From contig NZ_JAVAIM010000001.1 in NCBI RefSeq assembly GCF_030717945.1, positions 2,417,131-2,481,130 of the forward strand: a DNA stretch of 64,000 nt, in the 5' to 3' direction. Of this stretch, positions 26,184-34,194 are shown one piece after another. The translations under genes and the position numbers were made by a program. How positions within the stretch are numbered: position 1 is the stretch's first letter; every line of letters begins with the position of its first letter. Source of the stretch: Qipengyuania profundimaris (GTDB taxonomy: Bacteria; Pseudomonadota; Alphaproteobacteria; Sphingomonadales; Sphingomonadaceae). The notes below the pieces were generated by a model that ran no database searches, was not told the origin of the DNA, and saw only the letters and a program-made list of their open reading frames with translations.

Positions 26184-27887
26184 ATGCGTTTGAGGAACCT
26201 GTTCGCCACTTGCGCCGCCGCTGCACTGCTTGCCGGATGCGCCTCGCAGCAAGGGGGCGAGGAGATCGTCCTCACCGGTTCGAAGGGGATCCAGGACGTG
26301 GATCGGTCGACACCGCCTCCTCCTCCGCCGCCACCTCCTCCGCCGCCGGCCGCATACAGCCAGTCCGCGCCAATCGCGGTGACGGGTTCTCGGATTGCCA
26401 CTCCTGCTGCGGAAGCGGCCGATGCGGCGACGAGTACGAGCGCGTCAGACAGCACGTATCGCTACTTCCCGCCGGTCTTCGTGCCGACGGTGCCGAGCCG
26501 GGACCAGTATGACGGTGAGGAAGTCTCGCCGGTAAAGCTCGTCGCGAACGAGCCGGTGTCCACCTTCTCGGTCGATGTCGACACGGGCGCCTATGCCAAT
26601 GCGCGGCGCTTCATCTCCGAGGGCGCAATGCCTCCCAAGGCCGCCGTGCGGACCGAGGAGTTCGTCAATTACTTCCGCTACGATTACGATCGCCCGGCGG
26701 ACCGGTCGCAGCCGTTCACGGTCAATACCGATGTCGCAGTGTCGCCGTGGAATCCGGAGACGCGCCTCGTCCGTATCGGGCTGGCAGGCTACGAGATGCC
26801 CGAGGAAACGCGCCCGGCGGCCAACCTCGTCTTCCTGCTCGACGTATCGGGATCGATGTACAGCGCGGACAAGCTTCCGCTGGTGAAGACGGCCATGCGC
26901 CAGCTTGCGGGGCAGCTGACCGAGCGCGACCGGGTGTCCATCGTCGTCTATGCCGGGGCCGCGGGACTCGTGCTCGAACCGACGAATGACGAGCGCAAGA
27001 TAAAGGACGCGATCGAGCAACTGCAGGCTGGCGGATCGACGGCAGGCGGTGCCGGTATCGAGCTAGCCTACCGCGTCGCCGAAGCAAACCGGATCGAGGG
27101 CGGCGTCAACCGCGTGATCTTGGCGACCGACGGCGATTTCAATGTCGGCACGTCGGACCGCGACGCGCTGGTCGAACTGGTCGAGGAAAAGCGCGATACC
27201 GGCGTGACCCTGTCGGTGCTCGGCTTCGGGCGCGGCAATCTGAACGATGCGATGATGGAGCAGATCGCCAACAACGGAAACGGCAATTATTCCTACATCG
27301 ACAGCGCGCTGGAGGCCCGCAAGGTGCTTGGCGACGAGATGGGCGCGACGCTGTTCACCATCGCCAAGGACGTGAAAATCCAGGTCGAATTCAATCCCGC
27401 TGTCGTCAGCCAGTACCGGCTGGTCGGCTACGAGAACCGCATCCTGCGCGAGGAGGATTTCGACAACGATGCCGTCGATGCGGGCGACATCGGCGCGGGC
27501 CACCAGGTGACGGCGCTCTACGAAGTCGTCCCGGTAGGCACCAAGGGCTGGATCGGGCAGCGCCGCTACGAGGACAAGATCGACACCCGCGCTCGCGATC
27601 TTGCTGCCGAAGCGGCCTATATCAAGCTGCGCTACAAGATGCCCGATGGCGAGAAGAGCTCGCTCATCACCTATACACTCCCGGCGCGTGCCTTGCAGAC
27701 CGGCGCGTTGCCCGGCGGCGATTTCGCCTTCGCCAGCGCGGTGGCAGCCTTCGGCCAGAAGCTGCGCGGCGACCCCATGCTCGAAAGTTTCGGCTACAAC
27801 CAGATCGCGGGGCTGGCAGGCAATCCGCGCGATTTCTGGCGGCAGGAATTCGTGCAGCTGGTGAAGACCGCCGACTCGCTGGACTAG
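26184..27887 (+). CDS. VWA-domain lipoprotein (YfbK-like)
   Basis: A 567-residue lipoprotein with Cys19 in ALLAGC and GGGAGGA as ribosome site. Next come EEIVLTGSKG, twelve consecutive prolines (44-55) and a second APIAVTGSRIATP. After a linker, the N-terminal VWF_N-like block is FSVDVDTGAYANARRFI. The VWA domain has a complete MIDAS start (FLLDVSGSM) and later ILATDGDFNVGTSDRD. The C-terminal part, with IAKDVKIQVEFNPAVVSQYRL, is DUF3520-like. The family resembles E. coli YfbK; the function is unknown. The two VTGS motifs look like plug-domain starts of alphaproteobacterial TonB receptors, which is odd for a VWA protein. Confidence 0.9.
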   Translation: MRLRNLFATCAAAALLAGCASQQGGEEIVLTGSKGIQDVDRSTPPPPPPPPPPPPAAYSQSAPIAVTGSRIATPAAEAADAATSTSASDSTYRYFPPVFVPTVPSRDQYDGEEVSPVKLVANEPVSTFSVDVDTGAYANARRFISEGAMPPKAAVRTEEFVNYFRYDYDRPADRSQPFTVNTDVAVSPWNPETRLVRIGLAGYEMPEETRPAANLVFLLDVSGSMYSADKLPLVKTAMRQLAGQLTERDRVSIVVYAGAAGLVLEPTNDERKIKDAIEQLQAGGSTAGGAGIELAYRVAEANRIEGGVNRVILATDGDFNVGTSDRDALVELVEEKRDTGVTLSVLGFGRGNLNDAMMEQIANNGNGNYSYIDSALEARKVLGDEMGATLFTIAKDVKIQVEFNPAVVSQYRLVGYENRILREEDFDNDAVDAGDIGAGHQVTALYEVVPVGTKGWIGQRRYEDKIDTRARDLAAEAAYIKLRYKMPDGEKSSLITYTLPARALQTGALPGGDFAFASAVAAFGQKLRGDPMLESFGYNQIAGLAGNPRDFWRQEFVQLVKTADSLD

Positions 27888-27929
27888 CGGCCTTGGCAGG
27901 GGGCGCGTAGGGCGGCTAAGAGCCGCTGC

Positions 27930-28670
27930 ATGTCGATCCGCCCTGCCCTTGCCATCGTCGCCGGTGCCGCGCTCGTCGCGGTGGCCGGCTATGGCTATGC
28001 TACGAAGACCGACGAGGCCTTCGTCGTGCCGCTCGAGGAGAGTGCAGCGCAGGCGATCACCGAGAACGGCGGAGGCGGCGTAACTGCGCGCTTTACGGGC
28101 GCTAACGGTTCGCCGACGCGCCATCCGTTGCTCAGCAATGGCGAGGACCTGCCCGAACAGACCCGCGCCCGCGTGGCGCAGGCCGTGGCCGGAATGCCCG
28201 GCGTCGGCGGCGTGGTCTGGAGCGACGGAACCGCGCGCGCGGAAACCGACGCGCCTACTTTCGAACCGCTCCATTGCCAGGAGGACGTCGACGGCCTGTT
28301 GCGCAGTCGCTCGATCCGCTTCGAGGAAGCTTCGAGCGCGCTGCTGCCGGCAAGCCGCATTCTGCTCGACGAAGTGGCCGAAGCCTTGCAGCCTTGTCTG
28401 GGCGCAATCATTTCGATCACCGGCCACACCGACAAGTCGGGCACCGAGCCCGGCAATCTCGCTTTGAGCATGGAACGCGCGCGGGCGGTGCGCGAAGCGC
28501 TGGTGAGCCGCGGCATCCCGCGCGACGGCCTCCGGGCGCGCGGCATGGGTTCGTCCGAGCCGGTCGAAGGCCTGGCCCCCGGCGACCCGGCCAACCGCCG
28601 AATCGAATTCGCCGTGATCCGCACCGAGCCGCTTCGCCCCACCCCAGTCGACACGCCGGGAGCCCGCTGA
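27930..28670 (+). CDS. OmpA-family peptidoglycan-binding protein
   Basis: A 246-residue envelope protein. The N-terminus is a signal peptide or anchor (PALAIVAGAALVAVAGYGYA). The C-terminal OmpA domain spans about residues 110-235, with IRFEEASSALLPASRILLDEVAEAL, ISITGHTDKSGT and the N-x-x-L-S-x-x-R-A motif as NLALSMERARAVREAL, then GLRARGMGSSEPV. Such domains bind meso-diaminopimelate in peptidoglycan. Its stop overlaps the start of a 44-codon membrane gene (TGATG), which in turn overlaps an HhH gene, so the three form one coupled unit. Confidence 0.9.
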   Translation: MSIRPALAIVAGAALVAVAGYGYATKTDEAFVVPLEESAAQAITENGGGGVTARFTGANGSPTRHPLLSNGEDLPEQTRARVAQAVAGMPGVGGVVWSDGTARAETDAPTFEPLHCQEDVDGLLRSRSIRFEEASSALLPASRILLDEVAEALQPCLGAIISITGHTDKSGTEPGNLALSMERARAVREALVSRGIPRDGLRARGMGSSEPVEGLAPGDPANRRIEFAVIRTEPLRPTPVDTPGAR

Positions 28671-28804
28671 TGCCGATCTGGTTCGAAGTCGTGGTGTTGA
28701 TGCTGGTCGGCTATTTCGCCGGCATCGGGATCGGCTGGGGCCTGTGGGGCCGCACGGAGCGGGGCGATATCGAAACCGACGGAACCATGAAGGATCCCCA
28801 ATGA
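28670..28804 (+). CDS. 44-residue single-span membrane protein
   Basis: A small ORF squeezed between the OmpA and HhH genes with overlaps on both sides (TGATG before, ATGA after). It encodes MPIWFEVVVLMLVGYFAGIG followed by IGWGLWGRTERGDIETDGTM and four more residues. The first 28 residues form one Gly-rich transmembrane helix and the tail is polar. The tight coupling on both sides argues that it is translated. Function is unknown; it may be a small partner of the envelope proteins on either side. Confidence 0.72.
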   Translation: MPIWFEVVVLMLVGYFAGIGIGWGLWGRTERGDIETDGTMKDPQ

Positions 28805-29283
28805 TCGAACTGCTTGAGGCCTATTGGCCCGCCATCGTGATCGCGCTCGTCATCGGGCTGGTGATCGCCTGGTACATCTTCCACGCCTCCCGCCGAACCC
28901 GGGTCACGGGAACGAGCAAGGACGTGCTCGACGAAGGCGCAGCGCCGGCGACACGCAACAAGGCCTTGATCGACAGCGCGCCTGCCGCCACCCCGATGCA
29001 GCCGACGGCCGCCGTGCCGCCGACCACTACGCAGACAACCGGGAGCGACGATCTCACCCGCATCAAGGGTGTCGGCCCGAAGCTGGCCGCGCTGCTCCGC
29101 GAGCAGGGCGTCACCGGTTTCGCGCAGGTAGCGGCGTGGACGGAGGAGGACATCGACCGGATCGACCCGACGCTGGGTCGCTTCGAAGGCCGCATCCGGC
29201 GTGACGACTGGGTCGGCCAGGCGCGCCTTCTGGCCGATGGCGACGAAAGCGGTTTCGCGAGCAGATACGGCAAGATTTCTTGA
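28801..29283 (+). CDS. Membrane-anchored helix-hairpin-helix protein
   Basis: A 160-residue protein: one N-terminal transmembrane helix (AYWPAIVIALVIGLVIAWYIF), a Thr/Pro/Ala-rich linker of about 50 residues, then a helix-hairpin-helix domain (DDLTRIKGVGPKLAALLREQGVT in sequence blocks, with IKGVGPKLA as the HhH core) and FAQVAAWTEEDIDRIDPTLG. The C-terminal half resembles the DUF4332/flap-endonuclease-like HhH family often attached to envelope or ribosomal proteins. HhH modules usually bind DNA non-specifically, so a membrane-tethered one is notable. It belongs to the coupled OmpA/small membrane protein unit. Confidence 0.82.
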   Translation: MIELLEAYWPAIVIALVIGLVIAWYIFHASRRTRVTGTSKDVLDEGAAPATRNKALIDSAPAATPMQPTAAVPPTTTQTTGSDDLTRIKGVGPKLAALLREQGVTGFAQVAAWTEEDIDRIDPTLGRFEGRIRRDDWVGQARLLADGDESGFASRYGKIS

Positions 29284-29346
29284 TCGGGGAACGAATCCAA
29301 ACCGGGCCTGTTGATCGAATGGGTCGATGGTTTGGGAGAGTTTCCT

Positions 29347-29709
29347 ATGGGACAGCAATTGCGCATCCTCGTTGCCGAAGACGAGACGATTATCGGTGAG
29401 GATCTGTGCCAGACCGTCGCCGAAGCTGGGTATGTGGTAGAAGGTCCGTTCACGGACATCCAGTCGACCATGCTGGCCTATCAAAAGCACAAGCCCGACC
29501 TTGCGATCCTCGATGTGCAACTGGGCGATGGCATCGTCTATCCGCTCGCGGAGCAGATGATGGCCGAGGATGTGCCGGTCATCTTTCATTCCGGACAATT
29601 AACGCCAGACGATGTCGCCACTCGTTTTCCCGAAGCGCTGGCCGTCCAGAAGCCGAGCCCCCCGGCCGAGATGATTGCAAACGTGCAGCGCGTTCTCGCC
29701 CACGGCTGA
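29347..29709 (+). CDS. Single-domain response regulator
   Basis: A 120-residue CheY-like receiver with no output domain. The acidic pocket is Glu11-Asp12-Glu13 (VAEDETIIGEDL), the phosphoacceptor Asp56 lies in AILDVQLGDG, the hydroxyl switch residue is Ser82 (FHSGQ) and the conserved Lys is Lys102 (VQKPSPP). All expected residues are present, so it should be phosphorylated. GGGAGAG precedes the chosen ATG; an upstream Met would add 12 non-homologous residues. No kinase is adjacent. The same frame stays open for 53 codons beyond the stop. Confidence 0.9.
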   Translation: MGQQLRILVAEDETIIGEDLCQTVAEAGYVVEGPFTDIQSTMLAYQKHKPDLAILDVQLGDGIVYPLAEQMMAEDVPVIFHSGQLTPDDVATRFPEALAVQKPSPPAEMIANVQRVLAHG

Positions 29710-29930
29710 CGCCGCCGTTTCGCTTCACCTCTTTCTCTTGGCGCAGAACTTGACGAGAACTGTGAAGTTCACTTCCGAGCTGAGCTGAAAACCGGACCTC
29801 AATTGGTAGCCGGACTTTGCGACGAAGGCCGCTACGCCCTGCTCTCGCCGGACGGTAGCGAAGCGGCCTGACGCCCCCTTGCAGAGCGCCCGCAAGCCTG
29901 CCATCGCACATCGGCAACAGAGGAGACCAC

Positions 29931-31115
29931 ATGGCCGGTATGGTGCCTTTCGCCTGGGACGATCCCTTCAATCTCGACGAGCAGCTGACCGAGGAAGAGC
30001 GGATGATCCGCGACGCCGCGCACGCCTTCGCCCAAGGCGAGCTACAGCCGCGCGTGACCGATGCCTATCGCGAGGAAACCGACGCGCCCGAACTCTTCCC
30101 CCTGATGGGCGAGGCGGGCCTGCTCGGCGCGACCGTGCCGGAGGAATATGGCGGGGCAGGCGCTAGCTATGTCGCCTACGGCCTGATCGCGCGTGAGATC
30201 GAGCGGGTCGATAGCGGCTATCGTTCGATGGCGTCGGTCCAGTCGAGCCTCGTGATGTATCCGATCCATGCCTACGGCTCCGCAGCGCAGAAGCAGAAAT
30301 ACCTTCCCGGCCTTGCCAGTGGACAGCTGATCGGCTGTTTCGGCCTGACCGAACCCGATGCCGGCAGCGATCCGGCAGGCATGAAGACGACCGCGAAGAA
30401 GGTCGACGGCGGCTATGTGATCTCCGGCTCCAAGACGTGGATTTCCAACTCTCCCTTCGCAGACGTTTTCGTGGTCTGGGCAAAAAGCGAGGAGCATGGC
30501 GGCGGCATCCGCGGCTTCATCCTCGAAAAGGGCATGAAGGGCCTTTCCGCCCCGAAGATCGCGGGCAAGCTGAGCCTGCGCGCCAGCACCACCGGCATGA
30601 TCGTGATGGACGAGGTCGAGGTGGGCGAGGACGCCTTGCTACCTGACGTGCAGGGCCTCAAAGGTCCCTTCGGCTGCCTCAACCGCGCACGCTACGGCAT
30701 CAGCTGGGGCGCGCTCGGCGCAGCGGAATTCTGCATGCATGCGGCGCGCCAGTATGGCCTTGATCGCGAGCAGTTCGGCGTGCCGCTTGCCAGCAAGCAG
30801 CTGTTCCAGCTCAAGCTGGCAGACATGATGACCGACATCGCGCTGGGCCTGCAGGGTTCCTTGCGCGTCGGGCGCCTGATGGACGAAGGCAAGTTCGCAC
30901 CCGACATGATTTCGATCGTCAAACGCAACAATGTCGGCAAGGCACTCGATATCGCGCGCAAGGCCCGCGACATGCACGGCGGCAACGGCATTTCCGAAGA
31001 ATACCAAGTCATCCGTCACATGGTGAACCTCGAGACGGTGAACACCTATGAAGGCACGCATGACGTCCATGCGCTGATCCTGGGCCGCGCGATCACGGGC
31101 GTCGCCGCGTTTTGA
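29931..31115 (+). CDS. gcdH: Glutaryl-CoA dehydrogenase
   Basis: A 394-residue acyl-CoA dehydrogenase of the GcdH type, which oxidatively decarboxylates glutaryl-CoA to crotonyl-CoA in lysine, hydroxylysine and tryptophan breakdown. [18 protein letters not shown] and [16 protein letters not shown] are typical. The catalytic base is Glu374 in [20 protein letters not shown], the C-terminal GcdH signature. The GAGGAG-like stretch in the leader supports the ATG used. A 220-bp leader without a gene precedes it. An intrinsic terminator lies about 100 bases downstream, so it is probably monocistronic. Confidence 0.95.
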   Translation: MAGMVPFAWDDPFNLDEQLTEEERMIRDAAHAFAQGELQPRVTDAYREETDAPELFPLMGEAGLLGATVPEEYGGAGASYVAYGLIAREIERVDSGYRSMASVQSSLVMYPIHAYGSAAQKQKYLPGLASGQLIGCFGLTEPDAGSDPAGMKTTAKKVDGGYVISGSKTWISNSPFADVFVVWAKSEEHGGGIRGFILEKGMKGLSAPKIAGKLSLRASTTGMIVMDEVEVGEDALLPDVQGLKGPFGCLNRARYGISWGALGAAEFCMHAARQYGLDREQFGVPLASKQLFQLKLADMMTDIALGLQGSLRVGRLMDEGKFAPDMISIVKRNNVGKALDIARKARDMHGGNGISEEYQVIRHMVNLETVNTYEGTHDVHALILGRAITGVAAF

Positions 31116-31216
31116 TGGTGCGCATCGACCGCGTTCTGTCCTACACGGTCCGGGTGTGCGATACGGTCCGGATGACCAGCGCCAGCGCCATTTCCGAAGC
31201 TTCCTCAGCCGTTCTC

Positions 31217-31236
31217 ACGGGCGAGCCCGTTTTTTT
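31217..31236 (+). terminator. Rho-independent terminator downstream of gcdH
   Basis: ACGGG, loop CGAG, CCCGT followed by seven T residues. This is the only hairpin in the window with a clear T-tract. It separates gcdH from the maiA unit. Confidence 0.85.
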
Positions 31237-31241
31237 GCGCT

Positions 31242-31264
31242 TGGACCGTGTAACATGCGGTCCA
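31242..31264. promoter_or_regulatory. Palindrome upstream of maiA (TGGACCG-N9-CGGTCCA)
   Basis: A 7-bp perfect inverted repeat with a 9-base spacer lies between the gcdH terminator and the maiA start, 48 bases upstream of the ATG. Two more CGGTCC half sites lie at 31146 and 31164, 18 bases apart. It is a candidate operator for the tyrosine-catabolism genes; the regulator is not in the window. Confidence 0.4.
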
Positions 31265-31311
31265 TGTCGTGAACTCGCCCTCGGTAACTCCAACAGGGGG
31301 ATGGTCGCACC

Positions 31312-31956
31312 ATGATCCGCCTTCACGGCTATTATCGCAGTTCCACCAGCTATCGCTTGCGCATCGCGCTGGAGCTGAAGGGGCTGGATTTCGAATATGT
31401 CCCGGTGAACCTGCTGGAGAGCGAACAGAAAGGCGCGGCCTTCACCAGCCGCAATCCCTTCGGATCGGTCCCCCTGCTGGAAGTCGATGGCAAGGATTAC
31501 GTCCAGTCGATGGCGCAGATCGAGTGGCTGGACGAGGCTTACACCGAGCGCCCCCTACTGCCCTCCGACACCCACGACCGCTATGTCGCGCGCGAGCTGG
31601 CCTATGCCATCGCGACCGAGCTGCACGCGCCGCTCAACCTGCCGGTGCTGAAATACCTCGCCAATGAATACGGCAAGACGCAGGACGAAATCGGCGTCTG
31701 GTATCGCCACTGGCTCGCGCGCACGCTCGACCCGCTGGAGGCACGGCTGGCGCAGATCGGAACCGGCGATTTCCTGTTTGACCGCCCCGGCTTTTTCGAA
31801 GTCTGCCTGCTTCCGCAAGTGTATAACGCGCAGCGCTTCGGCTTCGATTTCAGCGACAAGCCGCACATAGCGCGGATCGAACAAGCCTGCCTTGCATTGC
31901 CAGAGTTCCAGCGCGCCCATCCGGATGCGCAACCCGATAATCCCGAACGAAAATAA
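31312..31956 (+). CDS. maiA: Maleylacetoacetate isomerase
   Basis: A 214-residue zeta-class glutathione transferase that isomerises maleylacetoacetate to fumarylacetoacetate. The N-terminal YYRSSTSYRLRIALELKGL holds the SSxS active-site region, EYVPVNLLESEQKGAAF and NPFGSVPLLEVDGK bind glutathione. The C-terminal helical domain includes FEVCLLPQVYNAQRFGFD, a MAAI signature. A fumarylacetoacetase-family gene follows 13 bases later, which completes the last two steps of homogentisate degradation. AGGGGG precedes the ATG. Confidence 0.94.
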   Translation: MIRLHGYYRSSTSYRLRIALELKGLDFEYVPVNLLESEQKGAAFTSRNPFGSVPLLEVDGKDYVQSMAQIEWLDEAYTERPLLPSDTHDRYVARELAYAIATELHAPLNLPVLKYLANEYGKTQDEIGVWYRHWLARTLDPLEARLAQIGTGDFLFDRPGFFEVCLLPQVYNAQRFGFDFSDKPHIARIEQACLALPEFQRAHPDAQPDNPERK

Positions 31957-31969
31957 GAGAGGACCACCC

Positions 31970-32980
31970 ATGAAACTCGCCACGCTCAAGGACGGAACCC
32001 GCGACGGCAAGCTGGTGGTCGTGTCGAAAGACCTCACCCGCTATTGCGCCGCCGACAACATCGCGCCGACCCTGCAGGCCGCGCTCGACAATTGGGACGA
32101 GATCGCGCCGAAGCTGGAGGCGCTTTACACCGACGTCCAGCACGAAGCTGTACCGTGCGAGCGCTTTCACGAGCGCGAGGCGCATTCGCCGCTGCCGCGC
32201 GCCTATCAGTGGGCCGACGGTTCGGCCTACATCAATCACGTCGAACTGGTGCGCAAGGCGCGCGGCGCGGAAGTGCCCGAGAGCTTCTATCACGATCCGC
32301 TGATGTATCAGGGCGGCAGCGATGGATTTCTCGCCCCGCGAGACGACATCCCGCTGAAAGACACCAGCTGGGGCTGCGACATGGAGGGCGAGATCGCGGT
32401 CATTACCGATGACGTGCCCATGGGCGTGTCGAGCGAGAAGGCCGCGGATCACATCAAGCTGGTCATGCTGGTCAATGACGTCAGCTTGCGCGGCCTCATC
32501 CCGGGCGAACTGGCCAAGGGGTTCGGCTTCTTCCAGTCCAAGCCCGCCAGCGCTTTCAGTCCCGTCGCGGTGACCCCCGACGAACTCGGCGATGCGTGGA
32601 AGGACAGTGTCATCCACCTGCCACTGATGGTCGATTACAATGGCGAAGCCTTCGGCCGCGCGAATGCGGGCGTCGATGCCACCTTCAGCTTGGCCGACCT
32701 CGTCGCCCATGCCGCCAAGACGCGCGATCTGGGCGCGGGCACGATCATCGGCTCCGGCACCGTATCCAACCAGGGGCCGGACGGCGATCCGGGCAAGCCG
32801 GTGGCAGACGGCGGCCTCGGCTACAGCTGCATCGCCGAGATCCGTATGATCGAGACGATCGCCGATGGCGAAGCCAAGACGCGCTTCATGGCACCGGGCG
32901 ACACCGTCCGGGTCGAGATGAAGGACGAAGACGGCCACTCGATCTTTGGCGCGATCGAACAGAAAGTCGTCGAGGCCTGA
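31970..32980 (+). CDS. Fumarylacetoacetate hydrolase family protein
   Basis: A 336-residue FAA-hydrolase-fold enzyme, probably fumarylacetoacetase cleaving fumarylacetoacetate to fumarate and acetoacetate. Metal-binding residues are visible in WGCDMEGEIAVITDDVPMG (Glu-x-Glu), and the fold signatures GFFQSKPASAFSPVAV and GAGTIIGSGTVSNQG follow. AGAGAGGA lies just before the ATG. Its place immediately after maiA supports the tyrosine/homogentisate pathway. Other FAH-family enzymes act on related beta-diketones, so the exact substrate is inferred from context. Confidence 0.92.
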   Translation: MKLATLKDGTRDGKLVVVSKDLTRYCAADNIAPTLQAALDNWDEIAPKLEALYTDVQHEAVPCERFHEREAHSPLPRAYQWADGSAYINHVELVRKARGAEVPESFYHDPLMYQGGSDGFLAPRDDIPLKDTSWGCDMEGEIAVITDDVPMGVSSEKAADHIKLVMLVNDVSLRGLIPGELAKGFGFFQSKPASAFSPVAVTPDELGDAWKDSVIHLPLMVDYNGEAFGRANAGVDATFSLADLVAHAAKTRDLGAGTIIGSGTVSNQGPDGDPGKPVADGGLGYSCIAEIRMIETIADGEAKTRFMAPGDTVRVEMKDEDGHSIFGAIEQKVVEA

Positions 32981-32982
32981 CC

Positions 32983-34152
32983 ATGGCCGCGCTGGCCGGC
33001 AAGCGCATCGGCCTACTGACTGCCCGCGCCAGCCGGACGAACGGCGGTGTTTTCGAAGCCGTCGTCAGACAGGTCGATCTATTGAAGACGCTGGACGCGC
33101 AGCCGGTCGTGGTCGCTGCGGAAGACGACAGTCATGCAGCCGACGCGTGGCGGTTGGCGGGAGCCGAAATCCGGCTGGCGCAGATTCATGGACCAAAGCA
33201 TCCCGGGTTTGCCCCACGGCTGACGCCGGTGCTCTTGGACGCAGGGCTGGACTTGGTCCATCTTCATGGGATCTGGAGCTATGCCAGTCGCGCCGCGACG
33301 CGTTGGTCGAAGGCGACGAACGGCCCCTTGGTCATCAGCCCGCTAGGCATGTGCGATGCCTGGATGATCGAACGCAATCGCTGGAAAAAGAACCTCGCGC
33401 GTCTGGCTTGGGAGAAAAGCGCCTGGTCCAATGCCATGGCATTTCACGCGCTGACCCCGGCCGAAGCAGGGGATATCGGCCGCGAGTGCGGCGCTCAGCT
33501 GATCGGTGTCATCCCCAGCTGTGCATCGCCGCCGTCGCAGCCGCGCCAGACCATGCCGCCTCCCATGGTGTTATACCTCGGCACCATTCACGAGAAAAAG
33601 AACCTCGTCGCGCTCATGGAAGGTTGGCTCGCTGCCCTGCCTGATTTGCCGCCCGACGCGAGCCTCGTCGTAGCTGGCTGGGGCGACGAAGAGGGGGTTA
33701 CGGCACTCGAGCGCTTCCTTGAGCCAATGGGCCCTTCCATTGAATTTGTAAGCGCTGCCTTCGCCTCGCAGAAGGCGGCATTGCTGGAACTCGCCCGGTT
33801 TCTTGTGCTGCCATCCTCGAGCGAGGGCCTGCCGATATCAATCCTCGACGGATGGTCCGCGGGCATTCCTGCGGCGATCAGCCCGGCATGCAATCTGCCC
33901 GAAGGCTACGCAAACGGGGCAGCCCTGAAATGCGGTCCCGATCGGGAAAGCATAAAAACCGCGCTAATCGAAGCGCTCAGAATCGAGGAACCTGAATGGC
34001 TGTCGATGTCGCGGGCGGCCCAGGCTCTCGCCTCCGGCACCTTCGGCAAGGAGCATATCGCAGGACAATGGCGACGGATCTACGAGGATTGCCTCGGCGT
34101 TCTCTCACCCGCGCAGCTTGAACGGCAGATAAGTGGGAAAATCCCGCAGTAA
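32983..34152 (+). CDS. Family 4 glycosyltransferase
   Basis: A 389-residue GT-B glycosyltransferase. The N-terminal half has KRIGLLTARASRTNGGVFEAVV and VHLHGIWSYASRAATRW, the acceptor-side Gly-rich and HGIW motifs. The C-terminal half has VLYLGTIHEKKNLVALMEGW and the nucleotide-sugar site FLVLPSSSEGLPISILDGWSAGIP (here in part), where the E-x7-E pattern of GT4 is changed to E-x7-D. The donor and acceptor are unknown. It follows the fumarylacetoacetase gene by two bases, an unexpected partner for an aromatic-catabolism unit, and its wording of codons looks slightly less GC-biased at third positions, hinting at later insertion. Confidence 0.85.
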   Translation: MAALAGKRIGLLTARASRTNGGVFEAVVRQVDLLKTLDAQPVVVAAEDDSHAADAWRLAGAEIRLAQIHGPKHPGFAPRLTPVLLDAGLDLVHLHGIWSYASRAATRWSKATNGPLVISPLGMCDAWMIERNRWKKNLARLAWEKSAWSNAMAFHALTPAEAGDIGRECGAQLIGVIPSCASPPSQPRQTMPPPMVLYLGTIHEKKNLVALMEGWLAALPDLPPDASLVVAGWGDEEGVTALERFLEPMGPSIEFVSAAFASQKAALLELARFLVLPSSSEGLPISILDGWSAGIPAAISPACNLPEGYANGAALKCGPDRESIKTALIEALRIEEPEWLSMSRAAQALASGTFGKEHIAGQWRRIYEDCLGVLSPAQLERQISGKIPQ

Positions 34153-34194
34153 TGGGGGAAACCGGCTCGCGGCCACTTACCCCCGCCGGAATAG

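Noticed and set aside
26310..26350. CCT/CCG repeat as a mobile or slippage-prone microsatellite
   Set aside because: It is an in-frame proline tract with mixed codons (CCG, CCT, CCA), so no long pure repeat exists and the frame is intact.
31112..31315. A 67-codon frame between gcdH and maiA
   Set aside because: It runs through a clear terminator hairpin with T-tract and repeated half sites, and begins inside the last codons of gcdH without a ribosome site.
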